Shown: positions 8,632 through 17,759, counted from the stretch's first letter. The stretch is DNA of 64,000 bases from Mycolicibacterium sp. TY81 (GCF_018326285.1 NZ_AP023362.1:4960001-5024000), one strand, 5' to 3'. A program made the numbers and translations. The notes: generated by a model from the letters alone, not told the origin.

Positions 8632-9669
8632 TCAGCGGAACAGGGGCAGGATGTGGGCCGCGAAGCGCTCCATCTCGGTTTCCAGCGGCTGGAACTGCAG
8701 CATGAACAGGTCGATCCCGAGGCTCGCGAATGTCGTGATCCGTTCGGCCACTTGCTCGTAACTACCGATGAGACCGGCCAGCGTGCCGCCGTTGGTGCCC
8801 ACGCGCGCGACACCCTCGTGCACCTTGAACATGGCGGTGGCCGGGTCGGCTCCCACCGTGCGGTCCCGTTGTCCCGAACCGTCGACGAGGCCCTGCAGGT
8901 ACTCGAATTCGTGCTGCGCCTCTTCCTCCGACTCACGGGCGATGACGAACGCCGACAGCCCGAACTGCAAGGGCTCCGGCTTCTTCCGCTCGCGACGCCG
9001 CATGTCGTCGATGATCTCGGCGGCATCCTGCGGCGGCCGGCCGTTGAGGAAGAACACGTCGGCCTGCGCTGCCGCCAGGGCGCGCGCCGCTTCGGACTCC
9101 CCGCCGAGGTAGACGCGCGGGGTCCGCTCGAGGGCCGGCCGCAATTGCGCACCGGCCGCGACGGCCCCGTCCAGCCCGGACTCGATGGCATCGCCGCGCC
9201 ACAGCCGACCGACGACGTCGAGCCACTCCCGGGAGTACTCGTATCGGTCACCGTGCGTGACGTCGCCGAGGCCGATCGCCTCCAACTCGGGAAGGAACCA
9301 GCCGCTGACGAGGTTGATCGCCACCCGGTCGGAGGCGATCTGTTCAATGTTGGCAACGGTTTTCGCGAAGACCAGCGGATTGAACAGCAGCGGCTTGATG
9401 GCGCCGATCAACTCGACGCGGCTGGTGGCCTCGGCCAGCCCGGCCAGCGTTGACCAGGTTTCCAGTACGTCGTGTTCGGCGCCACCCGGATGCAGGACGT
9501 GCTGGGCGATCAGCGTCGAGTCGAAGCCCAGCTCTTCGGCGCGCACGATGAGATCGCGTGTCCGGCGGTAGCTGGCATCGGGCACCTCGACGGGATGTGT
9601 TCTGGCGCCCCAGGTTCCGTAGACGGGGGCCCACACCCCGAAGCGCGGCGCGGTCAGTGTTGCGGTCAT
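8632..9669 (-). CDS. Luciferase-like FMNH2-dependent monooxygenase (SfnG-like)
   Basis: 345-residue LLM-class TIM-barrel monooxygenase. The N-terminus FGVWAPVYGTWG, the segment ELGFDSTLIAQHV, and INLVSGWFLPELEAIG are characteristic of the dimethylsulfone monooxygenase/alkanesulfonate monooxygenase group. It would use FMNH2 and O2 to oxidise a small heteroatom compound and needs a flavin reductase, none of which is encoded nearby. ATG 9669 overlaps the preceding stop as ATGA, so translation is coupled to the glutamine synthetase-like gene; an in-frame codon at 9729 lies inside that gene and is rejected. Confidence 0.85.
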   Translation of the reverse strand: MTATLTAPRFGVWAPVYGTWGARTHPVEVPDASYRRTRDLIVRAEELGFDSTLIAQHVLHPGGAEHDVLETWSTLAGLAEATSRVELIGAIKPLLFNPLVFAKTVANIEQIASDRVAINLVSGWFLPELEAIGLGDVTHGDRYEYSREWLDVVGRLWRGDAIESGLDGAVAAGAQLRPALERTPRVYLGGESEAARALAAAQADVFFLNGRPPQDAAEIIDDMRRRERKKPEPLQFGLSAFVIARESEEEAQHEFEYLQGLVDGSGQRDRTVGADPATAMFKVHEGVARVGTNGGTLAGLIGSYEQVAERITTFASLGIDLFMLQFQPLETEMERFAAHILPLFR

Positions 9670-11003
9670 GAATTCTCCAGGTAGCGCCGGAATTCCCAGT
9701 CGGTGACGGCACTGGAGTACTCGTCCCACTCGCTCTGGGCGATCTCGGCGAAGTCATGCACGGAGTCCGCGCCCAAGATGTCGACGATGGCGTCATCGCT
9801 ACGGGCCAGCGCGATCGCGACACTGAGCGATTCCGGTAGCCGGACCCCAACGTCGTAGAGGTTGCCGGTCTGCGGCTCTGATGGATTGCGTCGGGCTTCC
9901 AGGCCGGCCACAACTGCTGCCAGGGCAGATGCGATGAGCCAGTAGGGGTTTGCGTCGGATGCGCCGGTGCGCAGTTCGATTCGCGTCGCCTCGGGCGTCG
10001 ACTCCAACAGCGACCGGACGGCGGACGTCCGGTTGTCCCGGCTCCACGTCAAGGTCGCCGGGGCGAACGATCCGGGGACGTACCTGCGGTACGCGTTGAC
10101 CGAGTGCGCGCCGAACAGCGTGATGGACGGCAGGTGTTCGAGCAGGCCGGCGATGGCGTGCAGACCGACCTGGCTCTCGGTCCCGTCGGCGCCGGCCAGA
10201 ACCGGCTCACCGTCGCGCCACAGCGAAATATGCAGGTGCGCAGAACTTCCGGAGTGCTCCGAGAACGGCTTGGGCATGAACGTCGCCAACTTGCCGTTGC
10301 GGCGGGCGATCTCCTTGACGGCGTACTTCAACCGCGCGCTGTTGTCCGCGGCATCGAGCGCGTCGCTGTAGACCAGATTGGCCTCGACCTGTCCCGGACC
10401 GTATTCGGTCAGCAGGCCCTCCAGGGAAGTGAACTCGCGCAACACCGAATAAAGCTCGCTGAGCACCGGTTCGAGGGTGTTGGCATTCTGCAGCGAGTAG
10501 GCGTGTACGTCGTCCTGGAAGATCGACCCGTCGGCATTGAGCAGGTAGAACTCGAACTCGGCGCCGACCTTCGCGGTGTACCCCAGGTTCTCCAGCCGCT
10601 GGATGACGCGCCGCAAGACCGCACGGGGATCGAGCGGTGACGGCGTGCGGTCGTGACCGACGATGTCGGAGAGGACGTGCCCCACCCCGGATCGCCACGG
10701 CAGCGCACGGAAGGTGCTCAGGTCGGGTACGGCAAAAGCGTCGGGGTAGCCCGTGTTCCAGTTGGTCGACCGAAGACTCTCGATCACCCGGGCGTTGGAG
10801 TTCCACGCGAGCGCGCCATCGCAGAAGCCGAATCCGGAAGTTCCAGCGCGAGAGCGGAATTGCTCGACAGGCACCCGCTTGCCCAAGGCGTGGCCGAACT
10901 GGTCACTCCACGCCACCTCGACCTCCGTGATGACGCCGGAGTCCAGCAGGTCGACAACGCTCCGGTGCCGCTCGTCAATTGCGGCGGCCGCGGTCAACGA
11001 CAT
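9666..11003 (-). CDS. Glutamine synthetase-like gamma-glutamyl-amine ligase (PuuA type)
   Basis: 445-residue glutamine-synthetase-fold ligase. Core motifs are present: GPGQVEANL at the metal site, HSGSSAHLHISLW (the GSGxHxHxS ATP/glutamate region), VNAYRRYVPGSFAP, DNRTSAVR, and ELRTGASDANPYW. The N-terminal beta-grasp domain is divergent and no adenylylation Tyr region is seen, as in PuuA/GlnA3-type ligases that join glutamate to an amine rather than ammonia. ATG 11003 begins one base after the permease stop. Together with the PuuD-like hydrolase at the operon end this predicts gamma-glutamylation of an imported amine; putrescine is possible but not proven. Confidence 0.85.
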   Translation of the reverse strand: MSLTAAAAIDERHRSVVDLLDSGVITEVEVAWSDQFGHALGKRVPVEQFRSRAGTSGFGFCDGALAWNSNARVIESLRSTNWNTGYPDAFAVPDLSTFRALPWRSGVGHVLSDIVGHDRTPSPLDPRAVLRRVIQRLENLGYTAKVGAEFEFYLLNADGSIFQDDVHAYSLQNANTLEPVLSELYSVLREFTSLEGLLTEYGPGQVEANLVYSDALDAADNSARLKYAVKEIARRNGKLATFMPKPFSEHSGSSAHLHISLWRDGEPVLAGADGTESQVGLHAIAGLLEHLPSITLFGAHSVNAYRRYVPGSFAPATLTWSRDNRTSAVRSLLESTPEATRIELRTGASDANPYWLIASALAAVVAGLEARRNPSEPQTGNLYDVGVRLPESLSVAIALARSDDAIVDILGADSVHDFAEIAQSEWDEYSSAVTDWEFRRYLENS

Positions 11004-11004
11004 C

Positions 11005-12456
11005 TCAGCCCTCCTCTCCCGCCGGGGCGACCGACTCGGTTCGCGCGCGGCGATAGCCCAGCACGGCACCGCCCACGAAACCCACTACGAGCACCAGGAT
11101 TACGGCCAACGCCAACCCTGACGACCCGCCGACCAGGTCCTTGAGGTTCACCAGAATCAGGACCAGGAACGCCACCAGCCCGGCCAGGCCCAGCGCCGGC
11201 GCCACCCGGACCCGCAACACCGAGTAGTGCCGCCGGTCCCGTGCGAAGAACGTCAGCACAGCCGCGCTCGTCAACACCATCAGGGCGAGCACCCCGACCG
11301 TGGTGATCCCGGACAGCCAGGTGTAGAACTCCGTGCTCGGGTCCAGCTTCGCCACGATGGCGACACCGATGATCGCGAGGATCAGTGCCGACAGCGCCAA
11401 CGACGCGACGTGCGGCGAGCCGTGGCGGGTGTGGGGCCGGCCGAAAGCCGCGGGCAATACACCCCGGCCGGACAGCGCGAACAGGTAGCGGGACACCACG
11501 TTGTGGAAAGACAAGATGCAGGCGAAGAGGCTCGTGACGAAGAGGACCTGAATGACGTCCGCTCCCACCACGCCCAGGTAGCGCTGGGCGGTGTCGACCA
11601 GCATGGTGCCGCCCGAATTCGTCGCACGCTCAAGGGCTTCGCGATCGCCCCACGCCGAGATCAGTGCCCAGCTCGAGACCGTGTAGAAGACGCCGATCAC
11701 CGCGAGCGCGAGGTACGTCGCGTACGGAATGGTGCGGTCCGGATCGCGTGCCTCGTCACGGAAGATGGCCGTCGCCTCGAAGCCGAGGAACGAGATGATC
11801 GCGAAGAGCAGCCCGATACCCGGTGCGCCCGAGGTGATCTGCGCGGGGTCGAGCAGTCCCGTCGACAATCCGTGGTCACCACCGCGAGCGACGATGACCG
11901 CGTCGAGGACGACGACGATCGCGATCTCGGCGACCAGCAGAACCGCGAGCACTCGACTGGACAGCTCGATGTTGCGGTACCCGAGGTAGGTGATCACCGC
12001 GAGCCCGGCCAACGCCCATACCGGCCACGGCAACTGGGGTACGCCGACGAGGGCCAACAGACCGCCGAGCTGCGGACCGAGCAGGCCGTAGACCGCGGCC
12101 TCCATCGAGGCGTACGTCAGGACCGCCACGAACGCGGCGCCGATGGCCGGACTGGACCCGAATCCTTGCTGCACATAGGAAAAGAACGCCCCGGCCTCGC
12201 GGACGAAGGGCGTCATCGCGGTGAAGCCGACCGTGAACAGCAGCAGCACGACGGTGGCGATGACGAACGTCGCGGGGAACCCTGATCCATTGCCGGTGGC
12301 GATTCCCAAGGGCACCGGCCCGCCGATGACGCCCAGCGGCGCCGCTGCGGCCAACACCATGAAGACGATGGCCGGGATCCCCAGATTGCCGCGAAGACGC
12401 TGCGCGCCGGCCGGAGGCCCACCATCGGTGCGCACCGCCGCATGTTCGACTGTCAT
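11005..12456 (-). CDS. APC-superfamily amino-acid/amine permease
   Basis: 483-residue integral membrane transporter with about 12 hydrophobic helices. The first helix segment is AIVFMVLAAAAPLGVIGG, followed by the GxG-containing stretch IATGNGSGFPATFV, matching the amino-acid/polyamine/organocation superfamily (Pfam AA_permease_2). A conserved FLGFEATAIFRDEARDP occurs in helix 6 and the following loop. The C-terminus is a short Arg-rich cytoplasmic tail. First gene of the catabolic operon, so probably imports the substrate that is then glutamylated. Specificity cannot be read from sequence. Confidence 0.9.
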   Translation of the reverse strand: MTVEHAAVRTDGGPPAGAQRLRGNLGIPAIVFMVLAAAAPLGVIGGPVPLGIATGNGSGFPATFVIATVVLLLFTVGFTAMTPFVREAGAFFSYVQQGFGSSPAIGAAFVAVLTYASMEAAVYGLLGPQLGGLLALVGVPQLPWPVWALAGLAVITYLGYRNIELSSRVLAVLLVAEIAIVVVLDAVIVARGGDHGLSTGLLDPAQITSGAPGIGLLFAIISFLGFEATAIFRDEARDPDRTIPYATYLALAVIGVFYTVSSWALISAWGDREALERATNSGGTMLVDTAQRYLGVVGADVIQVLFVTSLFACILSFHNVVSRYLFALSGRGVLPAAFGRPHTRHGSPHVASLALSALILAIIGVAIVAKLDPSTEFYTWLSGITTVGVLALMVLTSAAVLTFFARDRRHYSVLRVRVAPALGLAGLVAFLVLILVNLKDLVGGSSGLALAVILVLVVGFVGGAVLGYRRARTESVAPAGEEG

Positions 12457-12656
12457 GACGCCCCTTGCTGGTCGGTGAATGTTGTTGGTGACAAAAGTTA
12501 TTGGCCGGGGTGGACGCGCTCCAGCGGGCAGGACACCGGCGCTGACAATGCGTCACATGCCGTAACATTCGGCGGACTTCAGGGCCGCAGATTCAGCATC
12601 CGGTCGGTAGTCTTCATGGCATGGCGCCGCGGGTGCGTCAGTCAAAGGGGTTGGCA
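12457..12656. other. Divergent promoter region between the permease operon and the NlpA-like gene
   Basis: About 200 bp without a coding frame. It must hold the promoters for the minus-strand catabolic operon and the plus-strand binding-protein gene. The only symmetry noticed is a short TGAC-aatgc-GTCA element at 12543-12555, too short to be convincing on its own. Confidence 0.4.
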
Positions 12657-13403
12657 GTGGGGACCATTCGATCGATTCATGGCACCGGCCGCGTCCTGCG
12701 CGTAGGGGCGACGCCGGTCCCGCACGCCGAGATCCTCGATCACGTCCGCCCGGTGCTCGCGCGCGACGGCATCGACCTCCACGTCGAGGTGTTCGACACC
12801 TTCGACGAACCGAACCACCATCTGGTCACCGGGACGATCGACGCCAACTTCTTTCAGTACCTGCCATTCCTCGACGAGTTCAATGCCGCCTCGGCCCAGC
12901 GACTGGTCCCCGTCGCACCGGTGCACATCGAGCCGTTCGCGCTCTACTCGGAATCGATATCCACTGTCGACGACGTGCCGCAGTACGCACAGGTGGCGCT
13001 GCCCGGTGATCCGGCGAACGTCGGGCGCGCCCTGCACATCCTTCGCGACCTGGGTCTGCTCACCCTGCGTGAGGGTGAGGTGGCTGCCCCCGGCGTCGAC
13101 TCGATCATCGCGAACCCAAAGCAGTTGCTGTTCAAGGAAATCGCCAGCGCGCACCTGGCTGATGTCCTCGCCGACTTCGATCTGGTGTTCCTGTTCGGCA
13201 ACTACGCCATGGACCGCCAGATCGACCTGCAGTCGGCGCTCTATTGTGACCACGCCAACCGCGACTACGCCGAGTACCTCGTCGCGCGCCCCGACAACCA
13301 CGACAGCGAACCAATCAGGCTGTTGGCCAACGCTTTACAGTCAGATTCGGTGCGTTCGTTCATCGCCCGCTCGTACGCCGGCCTGGTGGTACCGGCGTTC
13401 TGA
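12657..13403 (+). CDS. NlpA/MetQ-family substrate-binding protein without export signal
   Basis: 248-residue protein with the NlpA (MetQ-like) fold: LRVGATPVPHAEIL at the N-terminus, then ITEGTIDANFFQY-like pattern TGTIDANFFQYLPFLDEF, VALPGDPANVGRAL and IANPKQLLFKEI. Members normally are lipoproteins that feed methionine or related amino acids to an ABC importer. Here no hydrophobic signal and no lipobox Cys precede the domain, and no ABC permease or ATPase is adjacent. GTG 12657 is favoured by an AAAGGGG site 6 bp upstream; the longer ATG at 12621 lacks one and also adds no signal. It may be a cytoplasmic sensor or a decayed importer part. Confidence 0.75.
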   Translation: MGTIRSIHGTGRVLRVGATPVPHAEILDHVRPVLARDGIDLHVEVFDTFDEPNHHLVTGTIDANFFQYLPFLDEFNAASAQRLVPVAPVHIEPFALYSESISTVDDVPQYAQVALPGDPANVGRALHILRDLGLLTLREGEVAAPGVDSIIANPKQLLFKEIASAHLADVLADFDLVFLFGNYAMDRQIDLQSALYCDHANRDYAEYLVARPDNHDSEPIRLLANALQSDSVRSFIARSYAGLVVPAF

Positions 13404-13406
13404 CGG

Positions 13407-13913
13407 TCACGCCGACCGGATCGGCCGCTGGTCCCGGAACCGTGTCGAGGGCTGCGGATCGAAGCGATAACCCTTGCCACGGACCGTCGTCAGCGTCAGG
13501 GCGTGTGCACCCAGCTTCACCCGGAGCCGTCGCACATGGGTGTCGACGGTCCGCATCGAGGCGAAGCCCGCGTCCCAGACGTTCTCGATCAGCTCTTGTC
13601 GCGAGATGATCCGTCGCGGGTGCTGCGCCAGATAGGCCAGCAGCTCGAATTCTTTGTAGGCCATGGCGATCTGGTGACCATCGACGCTGACCTGCCGGGT
13701 GGTCCGGTCGATCATGAGTCCATTCATCGGCAGCGGAGCGCGGACCGGAGCTGTACCGGCCACCGACTTCTCCACCCGAGCGCCGGGCACGCGATACGCG
13801 AGAAATGCGCTGAACTCGTCCATCAGAGTCGTCACCTGAGCCAGTGCATCGCGGGTGGGAAGCTCCACCGTCAGCACCACCTGCGGTGCCCGCACGCTGC
13901 GGCCCTGATACAT
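13407..13913 (-). CDS. Orphan OmpR-type winged-helix DNA-binding regulator
   Basis: About 168 residues. The C-terminal ~95 residues form a Trans_reg_C winged helix: AYKEFELLAYLAQHPRRI, ISRQELIENVWD, VDTHVRRLRVKLG and the wing VRGKGYRFD. The N-terminal ~60 residues are not a receiver domain (no phospho-Asp), so it is not a classical response regulator. ATG 13913 is used because GAGGGAG lies 6 bp upstream; ATG 13970 is also possible. It converges with the NlpA-like gene with only 3 bp between stops. Confidence 0.75.
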   Translation of the reverse strand: MYQGRSVRAPQVVLTVELPTRDALAQVTTLMDEFSAFLAYRVPGARVEKSVAGTAPVRAPLPMNGLMIDRTTRQVSVDGHQIAMAYKEFELLAYLAQHPRRIISRQELIENVWDAGFASMRTVDTHVRRLRVKLGAHALTLTTVRGKGYRFDPQPSTRFRDQRPIRSA

Positions 13914-14094
13914 GCACACTCCCTCATCGATCCGAACTCCAGTGTTCGCGAGGACGACGGCGCTGGACATCGTTACCGTCACCTTGAATCGAACGAGCCT
14001 CCGCCCTGGCCGACAAACGACGGCCGATGAAACAGTCTGGTCACGATCTGGAATCAGCACGTCACGGCCACAACTTTCACATCTGTCGCATTGT

Positions 14095-14107
14095 TAACAT
14101 CGCGAAA
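14095..14107 (+). promoter_or_regulatory. Candidate leaderless -10 element for the DUF1906 gene
   Basis: TAACAT at 14095-14100 matches the mycobacterial -10 consensus TANNNT and lies exactly 6 bp before the ATG at 14107, the spacing typical of leaderless mRNAs. No good -35 was recognised and there is no ribosome site. Confidence 0.4.
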
Positions 14108-14904
14108 TGCAGGACTTCCCGGAGACCACCGGCCTTCGGCGCCCGTTCTCGCGTCGTGATGCGCTGCGCTATGCCGGCGCCGCGTCGGCACTGGCTGGGC
14201 TGAGTGCGGCCGGTCTCGGCCTGCCGACGGCCGCTGCCGCCGCGCCCACACTGATCGACTTCGCCATGAAGCAGATTCCGGCGCAAGACATTCGGGCCGC
14301 CGGGCACGCCGGCGTCGTCAACTATGTCTCGACATCGCGCCCCGGCTCGTCCATGGGGGCGAAGCCGATCACGCTGCCGTATGCCCGGTCACTGGCCGCG
14401 GCCGGACTCGCGATCGTGAGCAACTACCAGTACGGCAAGCCCGGCGGCACCGCTCCGTCCGATTTCACGCGCGGTTACGCAGGCGGCGTCGCCGATGCGC
14501 GCACCGCCTGGCAACTGCACACCGCGGCGGGCGGCGGCCAGAGCGCACCGATCTTCTTCTCCGTCGACGACGACATCAGTCGCGAAACCTGGAACAACGT
14601 TGCACTGCCGTGGTTTCGCGGCATCAACTCCGTCCTCGGGCCGCAGCGCACCGGCGTCTACGGCGGCATCAACACCTGCCAGTGGGCCGCGGCCGACGGT
14701 GTCATCGGGCGCTCGACCACGCCCGGCAAGGTGTGGGCATGGCAGACCCGATCCTGGTCGGGCGGCAAGATCTATCCGGCGGCAGTGATGTACCAACGGA
14801 TCGTCAGTACCGCGTCGAATCCGGGTCCGGTGGTCGGTGGTCTCGAGGTCGACGTCAGCGACGCCCTGGCCGCCGACGTCGGGCAGTGGAACCTGCATCC
14901 GTGA
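14107..14904 (+). CDS. Tat-exported DUF1906 glycoside-hydrolase-like protein (Rv2525c type)
   Basis: 265 residues. The Tat signal is SRRDALRYAGAASALAGL ending at TAAAAAPT. The mature part is a DUF1906 TIM-barrel (glycoside hydrolase-like): VNYVSTSRPGS, AGLAIVSNYQYG, and IFFSVDDDIS with the acidic cluster, then WAWQTRSWSGGK and GGLEVDVS. It resembles M. tuberculosis Rv2525c, a Tat substrate associated with the cell wall. It may act on a wall polysaccharide, but the enzymatic activity of this family is not firmly established. Confidence 0.85.
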   Translation: MQDFPETTGLRRPFSRRDALRYAGAASALAGLSAAGLGLPTAAAAAPTLIDFAMKQIPAQDIRAAGHAGVVNYVSTSRPGSSMGAKPITLPYARSLAAAGLAIVSNYQYGKPGGTAPSDFTRGYAGGVADARTAWQLHTAAGGGQSAPIFFSVDDDISRETWNNVALPWFRGINSVLGPQRTGVYGGINTCQWAAADGVIGRSTTPGKVWAWQTRSWSGGKIYPAAVMYQRIVSTASNPGPVVGGLEVDVSDALAADVGQWNLHP

Positions 14905-14914
14905 GGACGCGGTC

Positions 14915-15505
14915 GTGACCACAGCCATGGAGATCCATGGCTGGCGCGACCTCGGTTGGATCGTCGGCATCGCGCTGGTGATCATGATCGGCTCGCTGGT
15001 GATCACGCCGGTGTTGGTCCGACGTGGGCTCAAGACACCGGCCGGGCTCCGGCTGATCAACCGGATCAGCGTGCGGGCGGTCCAGCTGGTGAAGCGGCCG
15101 ATCACCATCATGGTGCTCGACGAGGTCATCGACGTCATCAAGACCGGCCACTACACCCGCAACATCTCCAACGCCATCGAAGAGAACTACACCGAGCTGA
15201 AAGCCCTTGCGGCCGACAAGATCCGCACCGATTCGGGTATACCCGTCATCAGCCGAATCCCCGGGTACGACAAGGTCGTCGGCCAGGCGAGCGAATCGGT
15301 CATGCACGTCCTCATCGCGATGCTCGCCGATCCCCGGATGGACGAGTTCGTCTCCGACCTGCTCCGCAACAATCTGGAACAGATCCAGGACGCGGTCCGC
15401 CGCCGCGAGCACGAGCGCGCCGCGTCGTTCCGACAGGCCGGCGCGCCCGCGACGGCGGCAGTCGCTGATGCCGCCACGTCCCGACCTCCGTCTGGTGACG
15501 TCTGA
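14915..15505 (+). CDS. Conserved actinobacterial membrane protein, unknown function
   Basis: About 196 residues, starting at GTG 14915 (or ATG 14927). A single strong transmembrane helix lies near residues 12-32 (LGWIVGIALVIMIGSLVI). The rest is a soluble, charged helical domain (LDEVIDVIKTGHYTRNISNAI through DEFVSDLLRNNLEQI) with a low-complexity Ala/Pro tail. No enzyme motif was recognised. It begins 10 bp after the DUF1906 gene, so the two are probably co-transcribed and may act together at the cell envelope. Confidence 0.7.
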   Translation: MTTAMEIHGWRDLGWIVGIALVIMIGSLVITPVLVRRGLKTPAGLRLINRISVRAVQLVKRPITIMVLDEVIDVIKTGHYTRNISNAIEENYTELKALAADKIRTDSGIPVISRIPGYDKVVGQASESVMHVLIAMLADPRMDEFVSDLLRNNLEQIQDAVRRREHERAASFRQAGAPATAAVADAATSRPPSGDV

Positions 15506-15512
15506 TCGCCGG

Positions 15513-17158
15513 CTACAGCTCGGTGACCCGTCCGCCCTCGACCAGCCACGAGCGATCCAACCGGACGTTCTGCAACATGCGGCGGTCGTGCGTCACGAGA
15601 AGCAGTGCGCCGTCGTAGGTTTCGAGCGCCTGCTCGAGCTGCTCGATGGCCGGCAGGTCGAGATGGTTGGTGGGCTCATCGAGCACCAGCACATTCGTCC
15701 CGCGTGCCTGCAGCAGCGCCAGGCCCGCCCGTGTTCGCTCTCCGGGAGACAGCTCGTCGACGGTGCGTTCCACGTGGTCGGCGCGCAGGCCGAACTTAGC
15801 GAGCAGCGTGCGCACGTCCGCGGTCGGCATGACGGCACGAATTGCTCGAAGCGATCGACGAGGCGGCTGTCGCCGGTGAAATCGGCACGCGCCTGGTCGA
15901 TCTCACCGATGGCGACATTGGTGCCCAGACTCGCGCGGCCCTCGTCAGGCTGTTGCCGACCGAGCAGGAGCCGCAGCAGCGTCGACTTTCCCGCGCCGTT
16001 GGGGCCGGTGATACCGATCCGCTCGCCGGCATCGACCTGCAGCGACACCGGACCGAGGACGAAGTCCCCCTGTCGCACAACAGCATCGTCGAGCGTTGCG
16101 ACAACCGAACTAGACCGCGGTGCCGCACCGATGGTGAACTGGAGCGTCCACTCCTTGCGGGGCTCCTCGACTTCCTCGAGACGGGCGATCCGGCTCTCCA
16201 TCTGCCGGACCTTCTGCGCCTGCTTCTCGCTGGACTCGGTCTGTGCGGCGCGCCGATTCTTGTCGTTGTCGGGTGCCTTGCGCATCGCATTGCGCACACC
16301 TTGACTCGACCACTCCCGCTGCGTGCGTGCGCGCGCCACGAGATCGGCCTTCTTCTCGGCGAACTCGTCGTACTGTTCGCGGCGGTGCCGCCGCGCGACC
16401 TCACGTTCTTCCAGATAGCTCTCGTAACCGCCGCCGTAGACGGTGGTCCGGTTCTGCGCCAGATCGAGCTCGACAACGCGGGTTACCGTGCGGGCCAGGA
16501 ACTCTCGATCATGGCTGACCAGCACCACGCCGCCGCGGAGATTCCCCACGATCTCTTCCAGGCGCGCCAGTCCGTCGAGGTCGAGATCGTTGGTCGGCTC
16601 ATCGAGCAGGACGATGTCGAAACGCGACAGCATCAACGCCGCCAACCCCACGCGCGCCGCCTGCCCGCCCGACAACGCCGTCATCAGCGTCGACTCCGGC
16701 CGCACCGCGTCGGAATCGAGCCCCAGGTCGGCCAACACCGCCGGCAATCGCTCTTCGAGATCCGCCGCCCCTGTCGCCAGCCAGTGATCCAGAGCAGCGG
16801 AGTAGGCATCGGCGTCCGCAGTCGAATCGGCCAGCGCCTCGGCTGCGGCGTCCATCGCCTTGGTCGCGGCCGCACATCCGGTGCGACGCGCGACGTACGC
16901 GGCGACCGTCTCCCCCGGCACCCGCTCGTGCTCCTGCGGCAGCCAACCCACGAAAGCGTCGGCCGGCGCCAGACTCACCACGCCGTCAAGCGGTGCGAGT
17001 TCGCCCGCCAGGATCCGCAACAGCGTGCTCTTGCCGGCACCGTTGGAGCCGACGACGCCGATCACATCGCCGGGTGCCACCGTCACGTCGAGCCGCTCGA
17101 AGAGCGTGCGGTGGGCGAATCCGCCGGCGAGGTTGGTCGTGACGAGCGTCGCGGTCAT
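15513..17158 (-). pseudogene. ABC-F ATP-binding protein gene with a single-base frameshift
   Basis: Two-domain ABC-F protein (soluble, no membrane part; relatives act on ribosomes or in antibiotic resistance). The first ATPase domain is intact: VVGSNGAGKST, LSGGQAARVGL and LLDEPTNDLDL. After the linker comes the second Walker A, TGPNGAGKST, but the frame breaks at about 15830-15835 just after RFEQFV. The rest of the second domain (MPTADVRTLLAKFG, LSPGERTRAGL, VLDEPTNHLDL) continues to 15513 in another frame. One missing base explains this. As read, the product would lose its second signature and Walker B, so either the gene is dead or the base is a sequence error. Confidence 0.8.
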
Positions 17159-17206
17159 GGGCCAATCGTCGCATCACCGCGGCTGCCCGATCCTGCGCGG
17201 AGCCGC

Positions 17207-17644
17207 CTACGCCGTGATGCGCATTTCCTGGCCCGGATGCGAGCCCAGGGTGACGACGACCGTGCCGCTCCCGGTCGCGAAGTTCTTGTTTGCGTAGCCG
17301 ATGAACCCGTAGTGCCCGTCGATCGTCGAGACCGCGGAGATGTCGCCTTGCCCCGAGGCGCCGGTGTCCAGATTGCGCCACGCGGCCGTCACCGTCAGGG
17401 AGCAGGAGCCGTCGTAGATGCCGGCGTCGTAGCGGATCGACACCCCGATGCCGTGCCCGACGTCATTGCCGATCTGAACCGGCGTCTGCTGCGCGTCGGC
17501 GCTCACGGTGCCACCGCATGTCGGGGACGCGACCACGGGAACCGCAGCCAGTTGCCCGAACGCATCGGCATGGGCCGTCACCAGCGACAACCACGGCGCG
17601 GCGACCGCGGCGACGAGCGCTCCGGCCGCGCGCAATGGGGTCAT
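17207..17644 (-). CDS. Secreted hypothetical protein
   Basis: 145 residues with a clear Sec signal peptide (LRAAGALVAAVAAPWLSLV, cleavage near AHADA). The mature part is a small beta-rich domain with two Cys (SPTCGGTV and DGSCSLTV) that could form one disulfide. No family recognised; similar small exported proteins are common in mycobacteria. ATG 17644 puts the signal peptide at the N-terminus, whereas a longer frame to 17734 does not. Confidence 0.65.
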   Translation of the reverse strand: MTPLRAAGALVAAVAAPWLSLVTAHADAFGQLAAVPVVASPTCGGTVSADAQQTPVQIGNDVGHGIGVSIRYDAGIYDGSCSLTVTAAWRNLDTGASGQGDISAVSTIDGHYGFIGYANKNFATGSGTVVVTLGSHPGQEMRITA

Positions 17645-17714
17645 GTCAGTGCTATCGGCGCGGGCGGCGGCAGTGTTAGCGCCCGGCGGTGGGCATATTT
17701 CCCGTACCCCAGGC

Positions 17715-17759
17715 GTTATCAACGTTTGTCTCAATTGTCACATGGGTACCGTTGATAAC
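17715..17759. promoter_or_regulatory. 10-bp inverted repeat, candidate operator
   Basis: GTTATCAACG at 17715-17724 is repeated as CGTTGATAAC at 17750-17759, perfect arms with a 25-bp spacer. It lies between the divergent secreted-protein gene (start 17644) and the plus-strand gene (start 17829), a position suited to a regulator or to two helical-phase-separated half-sites. Confidence 0.5.

Noticed and set aside
12543..12555. TGAC-n5-GTCA as an operator
   Set aside because: Four-base arms are expected by chance at this length; kept only as a note in the intergenic entry.
15842..17755. 637-codon open frame opposite the ABC-F gene
   Set aside because: Arg-rich shadow with no motif; the opposite strand has all ABC-F motifs.
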